Assembly: GCF_005869935.1 (NCBI RefSeq)
Contig: NZ_SZQF01000003.1
Coordinates: 124,001-188,000, forward strand
Direction of reading: 5' to 3'
Length of the DNA stretch: 64,000 nt
Source: Winogradskyella algicola
GTDB taxonomy: Bacteria > Bacteroidota > Bacteroidia > Flavobacteriales > Flavobacteriaceae
The translations under genes were made by a program, and so were the position numbers. The notes below the pieces were generated by a model. It did not search any database. It was not told where the DNA came from and saw nothing but the letters and a program-made list of their open reading frames with translations. Every line of letters begins with the position of its first letter. The stretch's first letter is position 1. Below are positions 32,937 to 41,528 of this stretch, piece by piece.

Positions 32937-34361
32937 ATGGAATGTATTTCTGTTTTCGATATGCTAAAAATTGGTATAGGACCGTCGAGTTCTCACACTT
33001 TAGGTCCTTGGCGTGCTGCTGAACGTTGGATTAAAGAACTGAAAGACAAAAATCGTTTTCATAAAGTTGAAAAAATCACCGTAGATCTTTATGGTTCTTT
33101 GTCTTTAACAGGAAAAGGCCATGCTACAGATCTCGCTGTTTTGCTTGGTTTAACTGGTGCTGATCCAGAGCGTATTCCTGTTGATACTATAGACATCATT
33201 ATATCTTCAATTAAAAACACTAACACCTTAATGTTTAACAACGAAAGACCTATTACTTTTGATGTGAATACAGACATTAAGTTCAATCGTAACTTTTTAC
33301 CATTTCATGCTAATGCTATGTCATTTTCAGCATTAATCAATGGTAGAAATTATAAGTCTACCTACTACTCTATTGGTGGCGGATTTGTGGTACAAGAGGA
33401 GCGTAAAGTTTCAAAAGCTAACAAAATCGTCTTTTACTGTACGTTTCCTTATCCTACATCTTATGGAGATGAATTATTAAAATTTTGTCACCAGCTTAAT
33501 TTACCTATTTCTGGTGTAGTTTTAGAAAATGAAAAGTCCATAAGAGATATTGAAACCATTGATTTTGAATTGCAACGCATTTGGGATACCATGCTAGAGT
33601 GCATGTACGTTGGTTGCCATACCGAAGGTACTCTTCCTGGTGGACTTAATGTACGTAGACGTGCATATGATATGCATAAAAATTTGATTGGTGATTTTAC
33701 TTATGAAAGTCCTCAAGAATGGCTTAAAACCATCAGAAAAACCGAAGTAAAGTTTAGACAAATCCTTAAATGGGTGAGCTGTTTTGCTTTAGCAGTTAAT
33801 GAAGTTAATGCATCGCTTGGACGTGTGGTTACAGCACCAACAAATGGCAGTGCTGGTGTTATACCTGCTGTATTAATGTACTACATGGTAATTGAAAACC
33901 ATGATGCCGATTTTGAGCATATTAAAAAATTCTTACTAGTCGCTGGTGAAATTGGTAGCATCTTTAAAAAAGGTGCCACCATAAGTGCTGCAATGGGAGG
34001 TTGCCAAGCCGAAATTGGTGTATCATCTGCGATGGCTGCTGGTGCATTATGTGAATTACTTGGCGGAACACCGGAGCAGGTTTTAGTGGCTGCTGAAATT
34101 GCTATGGAACATCACCTAGGCCTTACCTGCGATCCTATTGGAGGATTGGTACAAATACCATGTATTGAACGTAATTCTATGGGAGCTATAAAAGCTATCA
34201 ATGCTGCTGAATTAGCCTTAGAAACAGACCCTAACAACGTGAAAGTACCATTAGATAAAGTGGTCAACACCATGTGGGAAACTGCTAAGGACATGAATAC
34301 CAAATACAAGGAAACCTCGGAAGGTGGTTTGGCTGTTGGTGTACATTTGAGTGATTGTTAA
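32937..34361 (+). CDS. sdaA: L-serine ammonia-lyase, iron-sulfur, single chain
   Basis: Deaminates serine to pyruvate. 474 residues with beta and alpha parts fused in one chain. It begins [21 protein letters not shown] (typical substrate or ACT-like domain start). Conserved Cys are in [29 protein letters not shown] and [18 protein letters not shown], which hold the [4Fe-4S] cluster. The motif [13 protein letters not shown] lies in the catalytic half. It is monocistronic, followed by an inverted-repeat element. Confidence 0.95.
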   Translation: MECISVFDMLKIGIGPSSSHTLGPWRAAERWIKELKDKNRFHKVEKITVDLYGSLSLTGKGHATDLAVLLGLTGADPERIPVDTIDIIISSIKNTNTLMFNNERPITFDVNTDIKFNRNFLPFHANAMSFSALINGRNYKSTYYSIGGGFVVQEERKVSKANKIVFYCTFPYPTSYGDELLKFCHQLNLPISGVVLENEKSIRDIETIDFELQRIWDTMLECMYVGCHTEGTLPGGLNVRRRAYDMHKNLIGDFTYESPQEWLKTIRKTEVKFRQILKWVSCFALAVNEVNASLGRVVTAPTNGSAGVIPAVLMYYMVIENHDADFEHIKKFLLVAGEIGSIFKKGATISAAMGGCQAEIGVSSAMAAGALCELLGGTPEQVLVAAEIAMEHHLGLTCDPIGGLVQIPCIERNSMGAIKAINAAELALETDPNNVKVPLDKVVNTMWETAKDMNTKYKETSEGGLAVGVHLSDC

Positions 34362-34370
34362 GAAACCTTA

Positions 34371-34525
34371 AGCCCATCTAAATCTTCCCTGAGGAAAGAC
34401 TTCTTTTCTAACTGAACACTTATGAATTTACGACTCATATTTTACAAATTACTGACAATTATGCGTTACTGATAATTATGCGCTAATATATGAGTTCCTT
34501 CCCTTTGGGAAGGCTAGGATGGGCT
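34371..34525. repeat. 155-bp inverted-repeat element after sdaA
   Basis: The outer arms are AGCCCATC (34371-34378) and GATGGGCT (34518-34525), continuing into imperfectly matching CTTCCC / GGGAAGG arms for about 27 bases. The right half also has its own hairpin, CCTTCCC-TTT-GGGAAGG (34497-34513). TTTTTT follows the right end, so the unit may also terminate sdaA. The interior is AT-rich and non-coding. It is MITE-like; no transposase is visible. Confidence 0.75.
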
Positions 34526-34528
34526 TTT

Positions 34529-34984
34529 TTATTTACACCCTTCTCTCCGTCTGGTATCTACCAAATAAATAATTTTCCACTCGTCATCTTCCTTTATTAG
34601 TTGGAAGGAATTAACACCACAATGACTGAAATTACCATTGTACCAAAATTCGTAAGGTGTCCAAGCATTTGCCATGTTTCCATCTACTTTAATATTGAAA
34701 TCTAGCAACTTTTCTTTAAATGTATTATCCTTTGGAATACTTGCAATGCTTTTTAAAAACTGACTGTATTTACTCTCTGTTAATATTGATTTTCCTTCCT
34801 TATTTACCGAAATAGACTGCAACTTTATATCTCCCTTTGTCATAGTTTTTAAAGCTACAGTATCTTGCTTATGAAAAGCTTCAAAAAAGTGATTTACAGC
34901 TGCTTTTACATCTTCAGAATCTGAGTTTTGTGCATAGATGTTAATTGATAAACATAAAGCAATAAGGATGGATATTTTTTTCAT
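34529..34984 (-). CDS. Secreted NTF2-like (SnoaL-type) protein
   Basis: 151 residues from ATG 34984, which opens a clean signal (MKKISILIALCLSINIYAQ). The open frame continues upstream without a signal-like start. The cone-shaped NTF2 fold shows KAAVNHFFEAFHKQDTVAL, GDIKLQSI and WTPYEFWYNGNFSHCG. Members are small enzymes or binding proteins; no active-site residues can be named. Periplasmic. Confidence 0.78.
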   Translation of the reverse strand: MKKISILIALCLSINIYAQNSDSEDVKAAVNHFFEAFHKQDTVALKTMTKGDIKLQSISVNKEGKSILTESKYSQFLKSIASIPKDNTFKEKLLDFNIKVDGNMANAWTPYEFWYNGNFSHCGVNSFQLIKEDDEWKIIYLVDTRRREGCK

Positions 34985-35091
34985 CTTGTTATGGTTTTTT
35001 CTGAAATTAAATATTTCGTCTGTATTTCTAAGTTCTAATAAACAAAAGTTTAACAAAACTCATTACTTTTACAATTACTAATTTAATCAAT

Positions 35092-35910
35092 ATGTCAGTA
35101 GCCAAAAAAGAATACAAGAGAATTACTGTGAAAACCTTAGTCGATATGAAGTCTAAAGGTGAAAAAATTTCAATGCTAACCGCTTATGACTACACAATGG
35201 CAAAAATTGTAGATGGTGCTGGTGTAGATGTTATTTTAGTTGGTGATTCGGCTAGTAATGTTATGGCAGGTCATGAAACTACGCTTCCAATAACGTTAGA
35301 CCAGATGATATACCATGCATCTTCTGTAGTACGTGCCATCGACAGAGCATTAGTAGTGGTAGATTTACCTTTTGGAACCTATCAAAGCGACCCTAAAGAA
35401 GCACTACGTTCGGCTATTAGAATTATGAAAGAATCTGGAGGACATGCTGTAAAATTAGAAGGCGGGAAAGAAATTAAAGATTCTATAAAACGCATCCTCA
35501 ATGCTGGTATTCCTGTTATGGGTCATTTAGGTCTTACACCTCAATCCATATATAAATTCGGGACTTACACAGTAAGAGCTAAAGAGGAACAAGAAGCTGA
35601 ACGCTTAAGAGAAGATGCTAAAATGCTTGAAAAAGCAGGTTGCTTTGCAATTGTATTAGAAAAAATTCCTGCTGCTTTGGCTAAAGAAGTTGCTGAGAGC
35701 GTAAGTATTCCGGTCATTGGTATTGGTGCTGGAGATGGTGTTGATGGACAAGTTTTAGTATTGCATGATATGATTGGTATGACTCACGAATTTAATCCTA
35801 GGTTTTTGCGTCGATATATGAATCTGTATGAAGACATGACTAATGCTATTGGTCAATATGTTGAAGATGTAAAGCGTCAGGATTTTCCTAATGAGAAAGA
35901 GCAGTATTAA
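35092..35910 (+). CDS. panB: 3-methyl-2-oxobutanoate hydroxymethyltransferase
   Basis: Makes ketopantoate in pantothenate/CoA synthesis. 272 residues with a TIM barrel. It has [30 protein letters not shown] (Mg2+ Asp), [19 protein letters not shown] (Mg2+ Glu/Lys region), [15 protein letters not shown] and [15 protein letters not shown]. The length is normal. No panC or panD is nearby. The next gene is unrelated. Confidence 0.96.
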   Translation: MSVAKKEYKRITVKTLVDMKSKGEKISMLTAYDYTMAKIVDGAGVDVILVGDSASNVMAGHETTLPITLDQMIYHASSVVRAIDRALVVVDLPFGTYQSDPKEALRSAIRIMKESGGHAVKLEGGKEIKDSIKRILNAGIPVMGHLGLTPQSIYKFGTYTVRAKEEQEAERLREDAKMLEKAGCFAIVLEKIPAALAKEVAESVSIPVIGIGAGDGVDGQVLVLHDMIGMTHEFNPRFLRRYMNLYEDMTNAIGQYVEDVKRQDFPNEKEQY

Positions 35911-35912
35911 AT

Positions 35913-35945
35913 TTAGATTAATTAGATTGTTAGACTAGTTAGATC
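35913..35945. repeat. Nine-base-period TTAGAnnnn array, left of the four-helix gene
   Basis: TTAGATTAA, TTAGATTGT, TAGACTAGT and TAGATCACT follow each other at a period of nine bases. The complementary array (TCTAAC) is at 36321-36364, on the other side of the four-helix-bundle gene. Confidence 0.65.
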
Positions 35946-35970
35946 ACTCTTTTTAACTAAATTAATTTAT

Positions 35971-36327
35971 ATGGCTCATAAGTTTAAAGAACTTCAAATA
36001 TGGCAAAGAAGTAGAGCTTTCTGTTCTGTAATCTATAAATTAACATCTGATTTTCCAGAGACAGAAAAATTTGGTTTAGTAAATCAATTAAGGAGAGCCT
36101 CTGTTTCTATTCCTTCAAATATTGCAGAAGGCTCATCAAGATCTTCAAATAAAGATTTTATTAGATTCTTAACCATATCAATAGGTTCTGCTTACGAAAT
36201 AGAAACACAATTATTGATTGCTTATGATTTAAAATTTATCTCAGAACAAGAGTTAAAGCAAGTAATTAATGACTTAAATGAAATTATAAAAATGATTTCA
36301 AAATTTAAATCCTCTCTACACATCTAA
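35971..36327 (+). CDS. Four-helix-bundle protein (S23 / 23S rRNA-IVP family)
   Basis: 118 residues. Family marks are FKELQIWQRSRAF, DFPETEKFGLVNQLRRASV, SIPSNIAEGSSRSSNKDFI and AYEIETQLLIAYDL. The fold is a four-helix bundle forming a pentamer. The family is best known from intervening sequences in 23S rRNA genes but also occurs free in flavobacterial chromosomes, as here; no rRNA is nearby. The gene is flanked by inverted nine-base-period repeats. Function is unknown. It is followed by the rluA-family gene with a one-base gap. Confidence 0.88.
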   Translation: MAHKFKELQIWQRSRAFCSVIYKLTSDFPETEKFGLVNQLRRASVSIPSNIAEGSSRSSNKDFIRFLTISIGSAYEIETQLLIAYDLKFISEQELKQVINDLNEIIKMISKFKSSLHI

Positions 36328-36364
36328 CATGTCTAAAGCATCTAACAGATCTAACAAATCTAAC
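36321..36364. repeat. Nine-base-period TCTAAC array, right of the four-helix gene
   Basis: CATCTAACA, TGTCTAAAG, CATCTAACA, GATCTAACA and AATCTAACT follow at nine-base steps. The array covers the four-helix stop codon and the first codons of the RluA gene, so residues 2-12 of that protein (SKASNRSNKSN) are repeat-encoded. Confidence 0.75.
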
Positions 36365-37033
36365 TTACAAGTTCTATATGAAGACAACCACATCATTGTG
36401 GTAAACAAACGCGCAGGAGATATAGTACAAGGTGATAAAACAGGAGACAAACCTCTAAGCGATGTTGTAAAGGACTTCATAAAAGACAAATACAATAAAC
36501 CTGGAAATGTATATTTAGGTGTCGTACACCGTTTAGACAGACCAACCACAGGTATTGTGCTGTTTGCTAAAACCAGTAAAGCCTTACCAAGATTAAACAA
36601 ATTATTTGCAGAAAAAAAAACCAATAAAACCTATTGGGCTTTGATAAAAAATAAACCACCTAAATCTCAAGACAGGCTTGTTAATTGGCTCAAAAAAAAT
36701 CCAAAAAACAATAAATCTACTGCCTTTGATACAGAAGTTGAAGGTAGTAAAAAAGCTATTTTAAATTATCGTGTTATTAAAACACTAGACAATTTCTACT
36801 TACTTGAGATTGATTTAGAAACGGGAAGACATCACCAAATAAGATGTCAGCTAGCTAAAATTGGTTGTCCTATTAAAGGAGATTTAAAATACGGTTTTCC
36901 GAGAAGCAACAAGGATGCTAGTATAAGTTTACATGCAAGAAAACTAGAATTTACACATCCTGTAAAGAAAGAAAAACTCAGTATTGTTGCACCTTTACCA
37001 GATGATGCGTTATGGAAAGCTTGTGAGATTTAA
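36329..37033 (+). CDS. RluA-family pseudouridine synthase
   Basis: 234 residues. The catalytic motif HRLDRPTTGIVLFAKT has Asp70. Further motifs are LYEDNHIIVVNKRAG at the start and LEIDLETGRHHQIRCQLA. There is no S4 domain, so it is a short RluA/RluC-type enzyme acting on rRNA or tRNA. The N-terminal dozen residues come from the repeat array and are likely dispensable. Its 3' end overlaps the convergent kinase gene by four bases. Confidence 0.9.
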   Translation: MSKASNRSNKSNLQVLYEDNHIIVVNKRAGDIVQGDKTGDKPLSDVVKDFIKDKYNKPGNVYLGVVHRLDRPTTGIVLFAKTSKALPRLNKLFAEKKTNKTYWALIKNKPPKSQDRLVNWLKKNPKNNKSTAFDTEVEGSKKAILNYRVIKTLDNFYLLEIDLETGRHHQIRCQLAKIGCPIKGDLKYGFPRSNKDASISLHARKLEFTHPVKKEKLSIVAPLPDDALWKACEI

Positions 37034-37881
37034 ACTCTTCGGTAAGGATAGACAATTGTAAGCACAGTACCATTATCTGGTTCTGACTCTAATTTAAAGT
37101 CTGCCTCTAAAAGGTAAGCACGTTTTTTCATATTTGTCATTCCAGAACCTTGCTCAGCACTTGCCACATCAAATCCTATTCCATCATCTTTAACCTTAAT
37201 TTTTAGTTTATCTGTAGCATATTCTAAATAAACTTTTAAGGTATCGGCTTCAGCATATTTCAAGGTGTTGGAAAGGAACTCTTGTACTATTCTGAATAAA
37301 ATAATCTCATCCTTTTTGTTCTCAAGGACATGATTTTCACCTTTAATATTTAGTGTCGCTTCTATTAATCCAGATTTATTCAAACGATTTATCTCATTTT
37401 CTACAATCGCTTTAAAACCTAAATTACGAATCACATCACTATTTAATGATTTTGACAATGCCCTTACCTCTGCTAAGCCTTCTTTTAAAGCATCAGAGGC
37501 ATTCTCTAATCTAGGCTTAAGGTCTTCTGTTGCGTTACGAGAAACACTATTCATTTGCATAGTTGCAAAGGCCAATAACTGACCTACATTGTCGTGCAAC
37601 TCTCTGCCGATATTTTTTAAGGTCTCTTCTTGTATCTCTTGCTGTGTTTTTAAAAGCTCTTCATCAAATTGTTTTTGTTGCTCTATGTTTTTTAAAACTA
37701 ATGCATTTTTTCTTTTTTGATATACCACAAAAAATAAAATTACCAAGCCGCAAATCAAGAGAAGAACAATAATCATATATACAATTAAATTACGTTCTGC
37801 TTCTGTGCTTATAACATGCTGACCAGCCTGAATAGCACATTTTACATTGGCAACATTGTTATTAATTAGAAAGTTTTGCAT
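37030..37881 (-). CDS. NarL-type sensor histidine kinase (HisKA_3)
   Basis: 283 residues from ATG 37881. ATG 37776 (Met36) is an equally good start, immediately at the TM helix (VYMIIVLLLICGLVILFFVVY, about 33-54). A coiled-coil-like linker (QQQKQFDEELLKTQQEIQEE-like) leads to the phosphoacceptor His96 in IGRELHDNVGQLLAF. The HATPase follows with QEFLSNTLKYAEA, VKDDGIGFD and GSGMTNMKKRAYLL. The periplasmic TPR input domain common in this group is missing. No response regulator is adjacent. It is the third gene of an operon with a 7-TM protein. Confidence 0.88.
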   Translation of the reverse strand: MQNFLINNNVANVKCAIQAGQHVISTEAERNLIVYMIIVLLLICGLVILFFVVYQKRKNALVLKNIEQQKQFDEELLKTQQEIQEETLKNIGRELHDNVGQLLAFATMQMNSVSRNATEDLKPRLENASDALKEGLAEVRALSKSLNSDVIRNLGFKAIVENEINRLNKSGLIEATLNIKGENHVLENKKDEIILFRIVQEFLSNTLKYAEADTLKVYLEYATDKLKIKVKDDGIGFDVASAEQGSGMTNMKKRAYLLEADFKLESEPDNGTVLTIVYPYRRV

Positions 37882-37907
37882 TTTAAATGTATATAATTTT
37901 TATATCA

Positions 37908-38624
37908 TTATTCTTTCGATTGGTTTGTTTCTGGTACACAAATCACTAAAGCAATTGATAGCGTGATATAGAGAAAAATATTGAGCAAAAGAAACACTTT
38001 CCATTTAAACAGTACGTAGCTCCAATCATCTTGCACAAAATATGCTTCAAAAAAATCCATTGGTATCATAATTAAAACCCAAACAAAAATTATTGAATTG
38101 AAATAGAAAAAGATAGATTTATAGAACAGAATAATCCTGTCCGATGTTAGTGTTTCAAAAAAATACACGATAATAGATAATATTACCATCCAAAGACTTG
38201 CTATTTTAATAATTCGCTCCTCAGGTCTAAATATATATTCAAATCTAAAAATCAGCGTTAGTAAAATCTGAACCAAATAAAGGTAAAATGCATAAGAAAG
38301 AATCTTCTTATACCTTATATTAGTCGTGTTCTTTAGGTTAATATAAAACATAAAAAAAGAAAGCCCTATCCACCAAAATATTGTATACCACCAATAATTT
38401 CTTTCTAACAAAGTCCCTTCTATGAGATGAAATAAATCGCTTCTCTTTAATATACTGGGATAGTCACCCAACAGATCAACTAAAAAAGCAAAACATAAAA
38501 AGTATATCACATATTTTGCTGGTGTTGCTGAGTATTTTTTAAAACACGCTAAACCAGTAAGTAGAGCTATTAACTCAACAGATTTGGTAAGTAAGGAATA
38601 ATTCTCTTTTAAGAATTCATCCAT
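37908..38624 (-). CDS. Seven-TM-like membrane protein, probable partner of the histidine kinase
   Basis: 238 residues with about seven hydrophobic helices, many Phe and Tyr, and few charges between them. It has no recognisable domain. It lies 26 bases upstream of the kinase and 5 bases after the preceding gene, in one operon. The kinase has only one TM helix and no input domain, so this protein may be its sensor (inference). Confidence 0.6.
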   Translation of the reverse strand: MDEFLKENYSLLTKSVELIALLTGLACFKKYSATPAKYVIYFLCFAFLVDLLGDYPSILKRSDLFHLIEGTLLERNYWWYTIFWWIGLSFFMFYINLKNTTNIRYKKILSYAFYLYLVQILLTLIFRFEYIFRPEERIIKIASLWMVILSIIVYFFETLTSDRIILFYKSIFFYFNSIIFVWVLIMIPMDFFEAYFVQDDWSYVLFKWKVFLLLNIFLYITLSIALVICVPETNQSKE

Positions 38625-38629
38625 AAAAA

Positions 38630-39127
38630 TTATTGTGGATAATTAGCGGCTGGAGGTATACCTGAGTGCCCAATATTTAAACCATCTGCGCCTTTAAGAT
38701 CATTACTTCCACCGCCTTGAGCTGCTGGTATCATAGAGCCTTCAGATACATTTTCTGATCCTGTTGGCACAAAAAACATAGTCATTAATCCTGGTCCTTC
38801 TTTAGTATCTGGATAAGCTCCTGCATAAAGTCTTAAGCCATCTAAGGTATATCCTAAAGAATCTGCTTGTTTTTTTGCATATGCGATATAAGACTCAATC
38901 TCTTCTATAGAATACCAAGATGATCTATTATCTGGTGTTTTAATTAAGGAGTCACTAATAATGGTGTGCCTACTGTTGTAAGCCTGGTCTAATGCTTCAA
39001 TTTCAGATGGAGTAATTAATCCCTTTGGGTTTGCCATTTCTTCTAAATTTTGACTGGTTGATAAATAGTAGTAAGTCGCGGCAATTCCTAAAACCAGACC
39101 TACCAATAGCAATAATAGTTTTTTCAT
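38630..39127 (-). CDS. Exported small protein at the head of the kinase operon
   Basis: 165 residues. A signal or N-terminal anchor (MKKLLLLLVGLVLGIAATYYY) is followed by a soluble domain with GLITPSEIEALDQAYNSRH, YSIEEIESYIAYAKKQA and GLRLYAGAYP, and a glycine-rich end. I do not recognise the family. As the first gene of the operon it may be the extracytoplasmic ligand-binding component (inference). Confidence 0.6.
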   Translation of the reverse strand: MKKLLLLLVGLVLGIAATYYYLSTSQNLEEMANPKGLITPSEIEALDQAYNSRHTIISDSLIKTPDNRSSWYSIEEIESYIAYAKKQADSLGYTLDGLRLYAGAYPDTKEGPGLMTMFFVPTGSENVSEGSMIPAAQGGGSNDLKGADGLNIGHSGIPPAANYPQ

Positions 39128-39214
39128 AATTGTTGAGGTTTTAATTAATAGTTGTACCTAATATATTGAAATTATGAAACAAACGAAACTATTATTAAAT
39201 ATTTTCCTACAAAT

Positions 39215-40060
39215 TTACTCTTTTAATCTAAAATTTATTGTATTTGCTGAAAAATTTTGAGCTAGAATATTTATGGCGCTTTCAGTTAACTGCAACACTC
39301 TTGGATAGCCTCCTGTTGTTTGGCAGTCACGCATTAAAATAATTAAAGTTCCACCAGGTGTTAATTGCACTGTTCCTGGTAAAACAGGCGAACTTAGTAT
39401 TGGCTCTAAGTTATTATCTAGCACAGGCTCTAACTGATATGCCATGCGACTATTATTCTTTGAAACCGAAAAAACTTTTGAAAACAGTTGTTGCTTTTGA
39501 TTTTCTGAAAGCATATCAAAATCTAAACCTTTAAAAACATCTAAAACACCTGACTCTAAGTGCGTATCATCATATTTTACTTTAGAGAATGCTGATTCCG
39601 TAACATTGAAAGGTTCATATTGAAGACAATCACCTCTGTTAATAATACTCTGGGTTGTAACAGATGGATACATACTTCTACTACCTAAAATAGTTTCGGT
39701 TTTAAAACCATTTTTTACAGCCAAATATGTCCTAAAGCCCTTCTCTGCACCTCCAAAATACAATACATCATCCGGTTGGATCTTAATTAATTTATTCTGA
39801 AGCACAGCGTCCCTATTTAGTGTTGGATTCATAAAAGCACCTGAAACAGCAATTACGGTTGGTTCTAAAAACTGAAATTTTCCACCAAGCATTGTCATTT
39901 CAATAAGCGCAGCATCTTTAGCATTACCTAATAACGCATTTGCAAACTGCGCCGAATACAAATCCATAGCACCAGAAACAGGCACACCCTTATCTCTGTA
40001 ACCAACTCTCCCAAGATCTTGAACGGTTGAAAAAAATCCTGATTGCAAAATACTAAGCAT
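39215..40060 (-). CDS. pxpC: 5-oxoprolinase subunit C
   Basis: 281 residues. It hydrolyses 5-oxoproline to glutamate together with PxpA and PxpB (ATP-dependent). Family marks are GFFSTVQDLGRVGYRDKGVP, SGAMDLYSAQFANALLGN, GGKFQFLEPTVIAVSGA, and PVLPGTVQLTPGG-like and DCQTTGGYPRV-like blocks near the end. It overlaps pxpB by eight bases. Its order after pxpB and pxpA is conserved among many bacteria. Confidence 0.92.
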   Translation of the reverse strand: MLSILQSGFFSTVQDLGRVGYRDKGVPVSGAMDLYSAQFANALLGNAKDAALIEMTMLGGKFQFLEPTVIAVSGAFMNPTLNRDAVLQNKLIKIQPDDVLYFGGAEKGFRTYLAVKNGFKTETILGSRSMYPSVTTQSIINRGDCLQYEPFNVTESAFSKVKYDDTHLESGVLDVFKGLDFDMLSENQKQQLFSKVFSVSKNNSRMAYQLEPVLDNNLEPILSSPVLPGTVQLTPGGTLIILMRDCQTTGGYPRVLQLTESAINILAQNFSANTINFRLKE

Positions 40061-40781
40061 ACAATTCTGGTGTTAGTTGAAATTGATTGTTTTTAATATC
40101 CTGTTCTAAGTCTAAAAATTCCGTTTTCGAAATTCCAAAAAACTGAAGCTTGTCACCTGCATTAAAAACACATGGAAGACTACTTTTTGCATTGAAAAAA
40201 TCAACTGGAGTTTTACCAATAATATGCCATCCGCCAGGACTGTTTTTTGGATAGATTCCAGTTTGTTTTCCACCGATACCAACAGACCCTTTTTTTATAT
40301 CTAAATTAGGTGTGGATTTTCGGTCTAAATGAAGCTTCTCATCAAGACCACCCAAGTATAAAAATCCAGGCAAAAAACCAATAAAAAAAATAGTGTATAT
40401 TGCAGAAGAATGAAGCTTTATAACTTCTCCTTTTGAAAGCTGTTTTTCTTTAGAAAAGGCTTCCAAATCTATGCCAAAATCATCATCATAACAGACAGGT
40501 ATTCGCCATAATCTAGATGATGTATGCTCAATAGTACCTGCTTCAATTTTAAGCGATTTTAATCGTGAAATTTCACTATAGACATCATCAATAGTTGAAT
40601 CGTAAATTATTAATAATGAATTATATGTATTGATTACTTCAATTACTAATTTAATGTTGTAATTTTGAATTGATTTTTTAAAATTCAATATATCTTTCAA
40701 TATATTTTCATCCATTACCGCAGGCCATTCTATTAAAATAGAACACTCATTATAACGCGAAAACTTCAACTCGTAACCCAT
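40053..40781 (-). CDS. pxpB: 5-oxoprolinase subunit B
   Basis: 242 residues. It contains RIPVCYDDDFGIDLEAFS, HSSAIYTIFFIGFLPGFLYL, RKSTPNLDIKKGSVGIGGKQ and YPKNSPGGWHIIGKTPVDFF, the cyclophilin-like KipI/PxpB core. It pairs with PxpC as the ATP-binding/transfer subunit. It starts 6 bases after pxpA ends. Confidence 0.92.
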   Translation of the reverse strand: MGYELKFSRYNECSILIEWPAVMDENILKDILNFKKSIQNYNIKLVIEVINTYNSLLIIYDSTIDDVYSEISRLKSLKIEAGTIEHTSSRLWRIPVCYDDDFGIDLEAFSKEKQLSKGEVIKLHSSAIYTIFFIGFLPGFLYLGGLDEKLHLDRKSTPNLDIKKGSVGIGGKQTGIYPKNSPGGWHIIGKTPVDFFNAKSSLPCVFNAGDKLQFFGISKTEFLDLEQDIKNNQFQLTPELYA

Positions 40782-40787
40782 AAAAAA

Positions 40788-41528
40788 CTATTGAATTTTT
40801 ACATTATATTTTGGTAATTCTTTAATTAAAAATTCCAAAATTTCGAATGCGTTTTTAGTGTCTCCATGCACACAAAATGTTGATGATTTTATCGGCACTT
40901 CTACTCCATTAATTGCAGTTACTTTTTCGCGATGAATCATCCCTAAAACATGGTTTAAAATTCTTGAATTTTCATGCAAAATTGCATCCTCTTTTTTACG
41001 CGAAACAAGGCTTAAATTCTCTTCATAATTTCGGTCTGCAAAAGCTTCAAAAGTAACGCTGATTTTTTCCTGTTCAGCAAGCTTAGAAATTACAGAATTA
41101 TAGGGTACATAAAGTTGAATTGGCATAGCAATACTTTTTACAACTTCTATAATTATTCTGGCAGTTTTTTCGTCCTTAGCTGCTAAATTATAAAGCGCAC
41201 CGTGGGGTTTTATGTGATGCAATTGTGCATTTTCGTTATGCAGAATTTGTTGCAAACTTCGGATTTGCGATTTTAAACTACTGTACAAATCTGCAGCTGA
41301 GATATCCATAGCTACTCTTCCAAAGTTCAATACGTCAGGAAATGAAGGATGCGCACCAATCTTCACCTTATGATTTTTTGCTAAACGAACTACTTCAGTC
41401 ATGATTTTGGCATCACCTGCATGACCACCACAAGCTATGTTACACGATGATAAATAAGGCATCAGCAACGCTTCGTTACCCAAACCTTCACCAACATCGG
41501 CATTAATATCTACAGTTTTAAAACTCAT
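40788..41528 (-). CDS. pxpA: 5-oxoprolinase subunit A
   Basis: 246 residues, LamB/YcsF family. It begins DINADVGEGLGNEALLMPYL and has SCNIACGGHAGDAKIM, KIGAHPSFPDVLNFGRV, HIKPHGALYNLA and TFCVHGDTKNAFEIL. This is the amidohydrolase-like subunit of 5-oxoprolinase. The start overlaps the transporter stop by four bases. Glutamate from it feeds central metabolism. Confidence 0.94.
   Translation of the reverse strand: MSFKTVDINADVGEGLGNEALLMPYLSSCNIACGGHAGDAKIMTEVVRLAKNHKVKIGAHPSFPDVLNFGRVAMDISAADLYSSLKSQIRSLQQILHNENAQLHHIKPHGALYNLAAKDEKTARIIIEVVKSIAMPIQLYVPYNSVISKLAEQEKISVTFEAFADRNYEENLSLVSRKKEDAILHENSRILNHVLGMIHREKVTAINGVEVPIKSSTFCVHGDTKNAFEILEFLIKELPKYNVKIQ

Noticed and set aside
35971..36327. 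Four-helix-bundle gene as a 23S rRNA intervening sequence
   Set aside because: No rRNA sequence flanks it, so it is a free chromosomal copy.
35913..36364. CRISPR array
   Set aside because: The nine-base units are tandem and imperfect, with no spacers of constant length and no cas genes.
37780..37881. The kinase N-terminus (HVISTEAERN) as a further translated repeat
   Set aside because: The peptide looks like a known repeat translation, but the nucleotides do not match any other copy in the window. ATG 37776 may simply be the true start.
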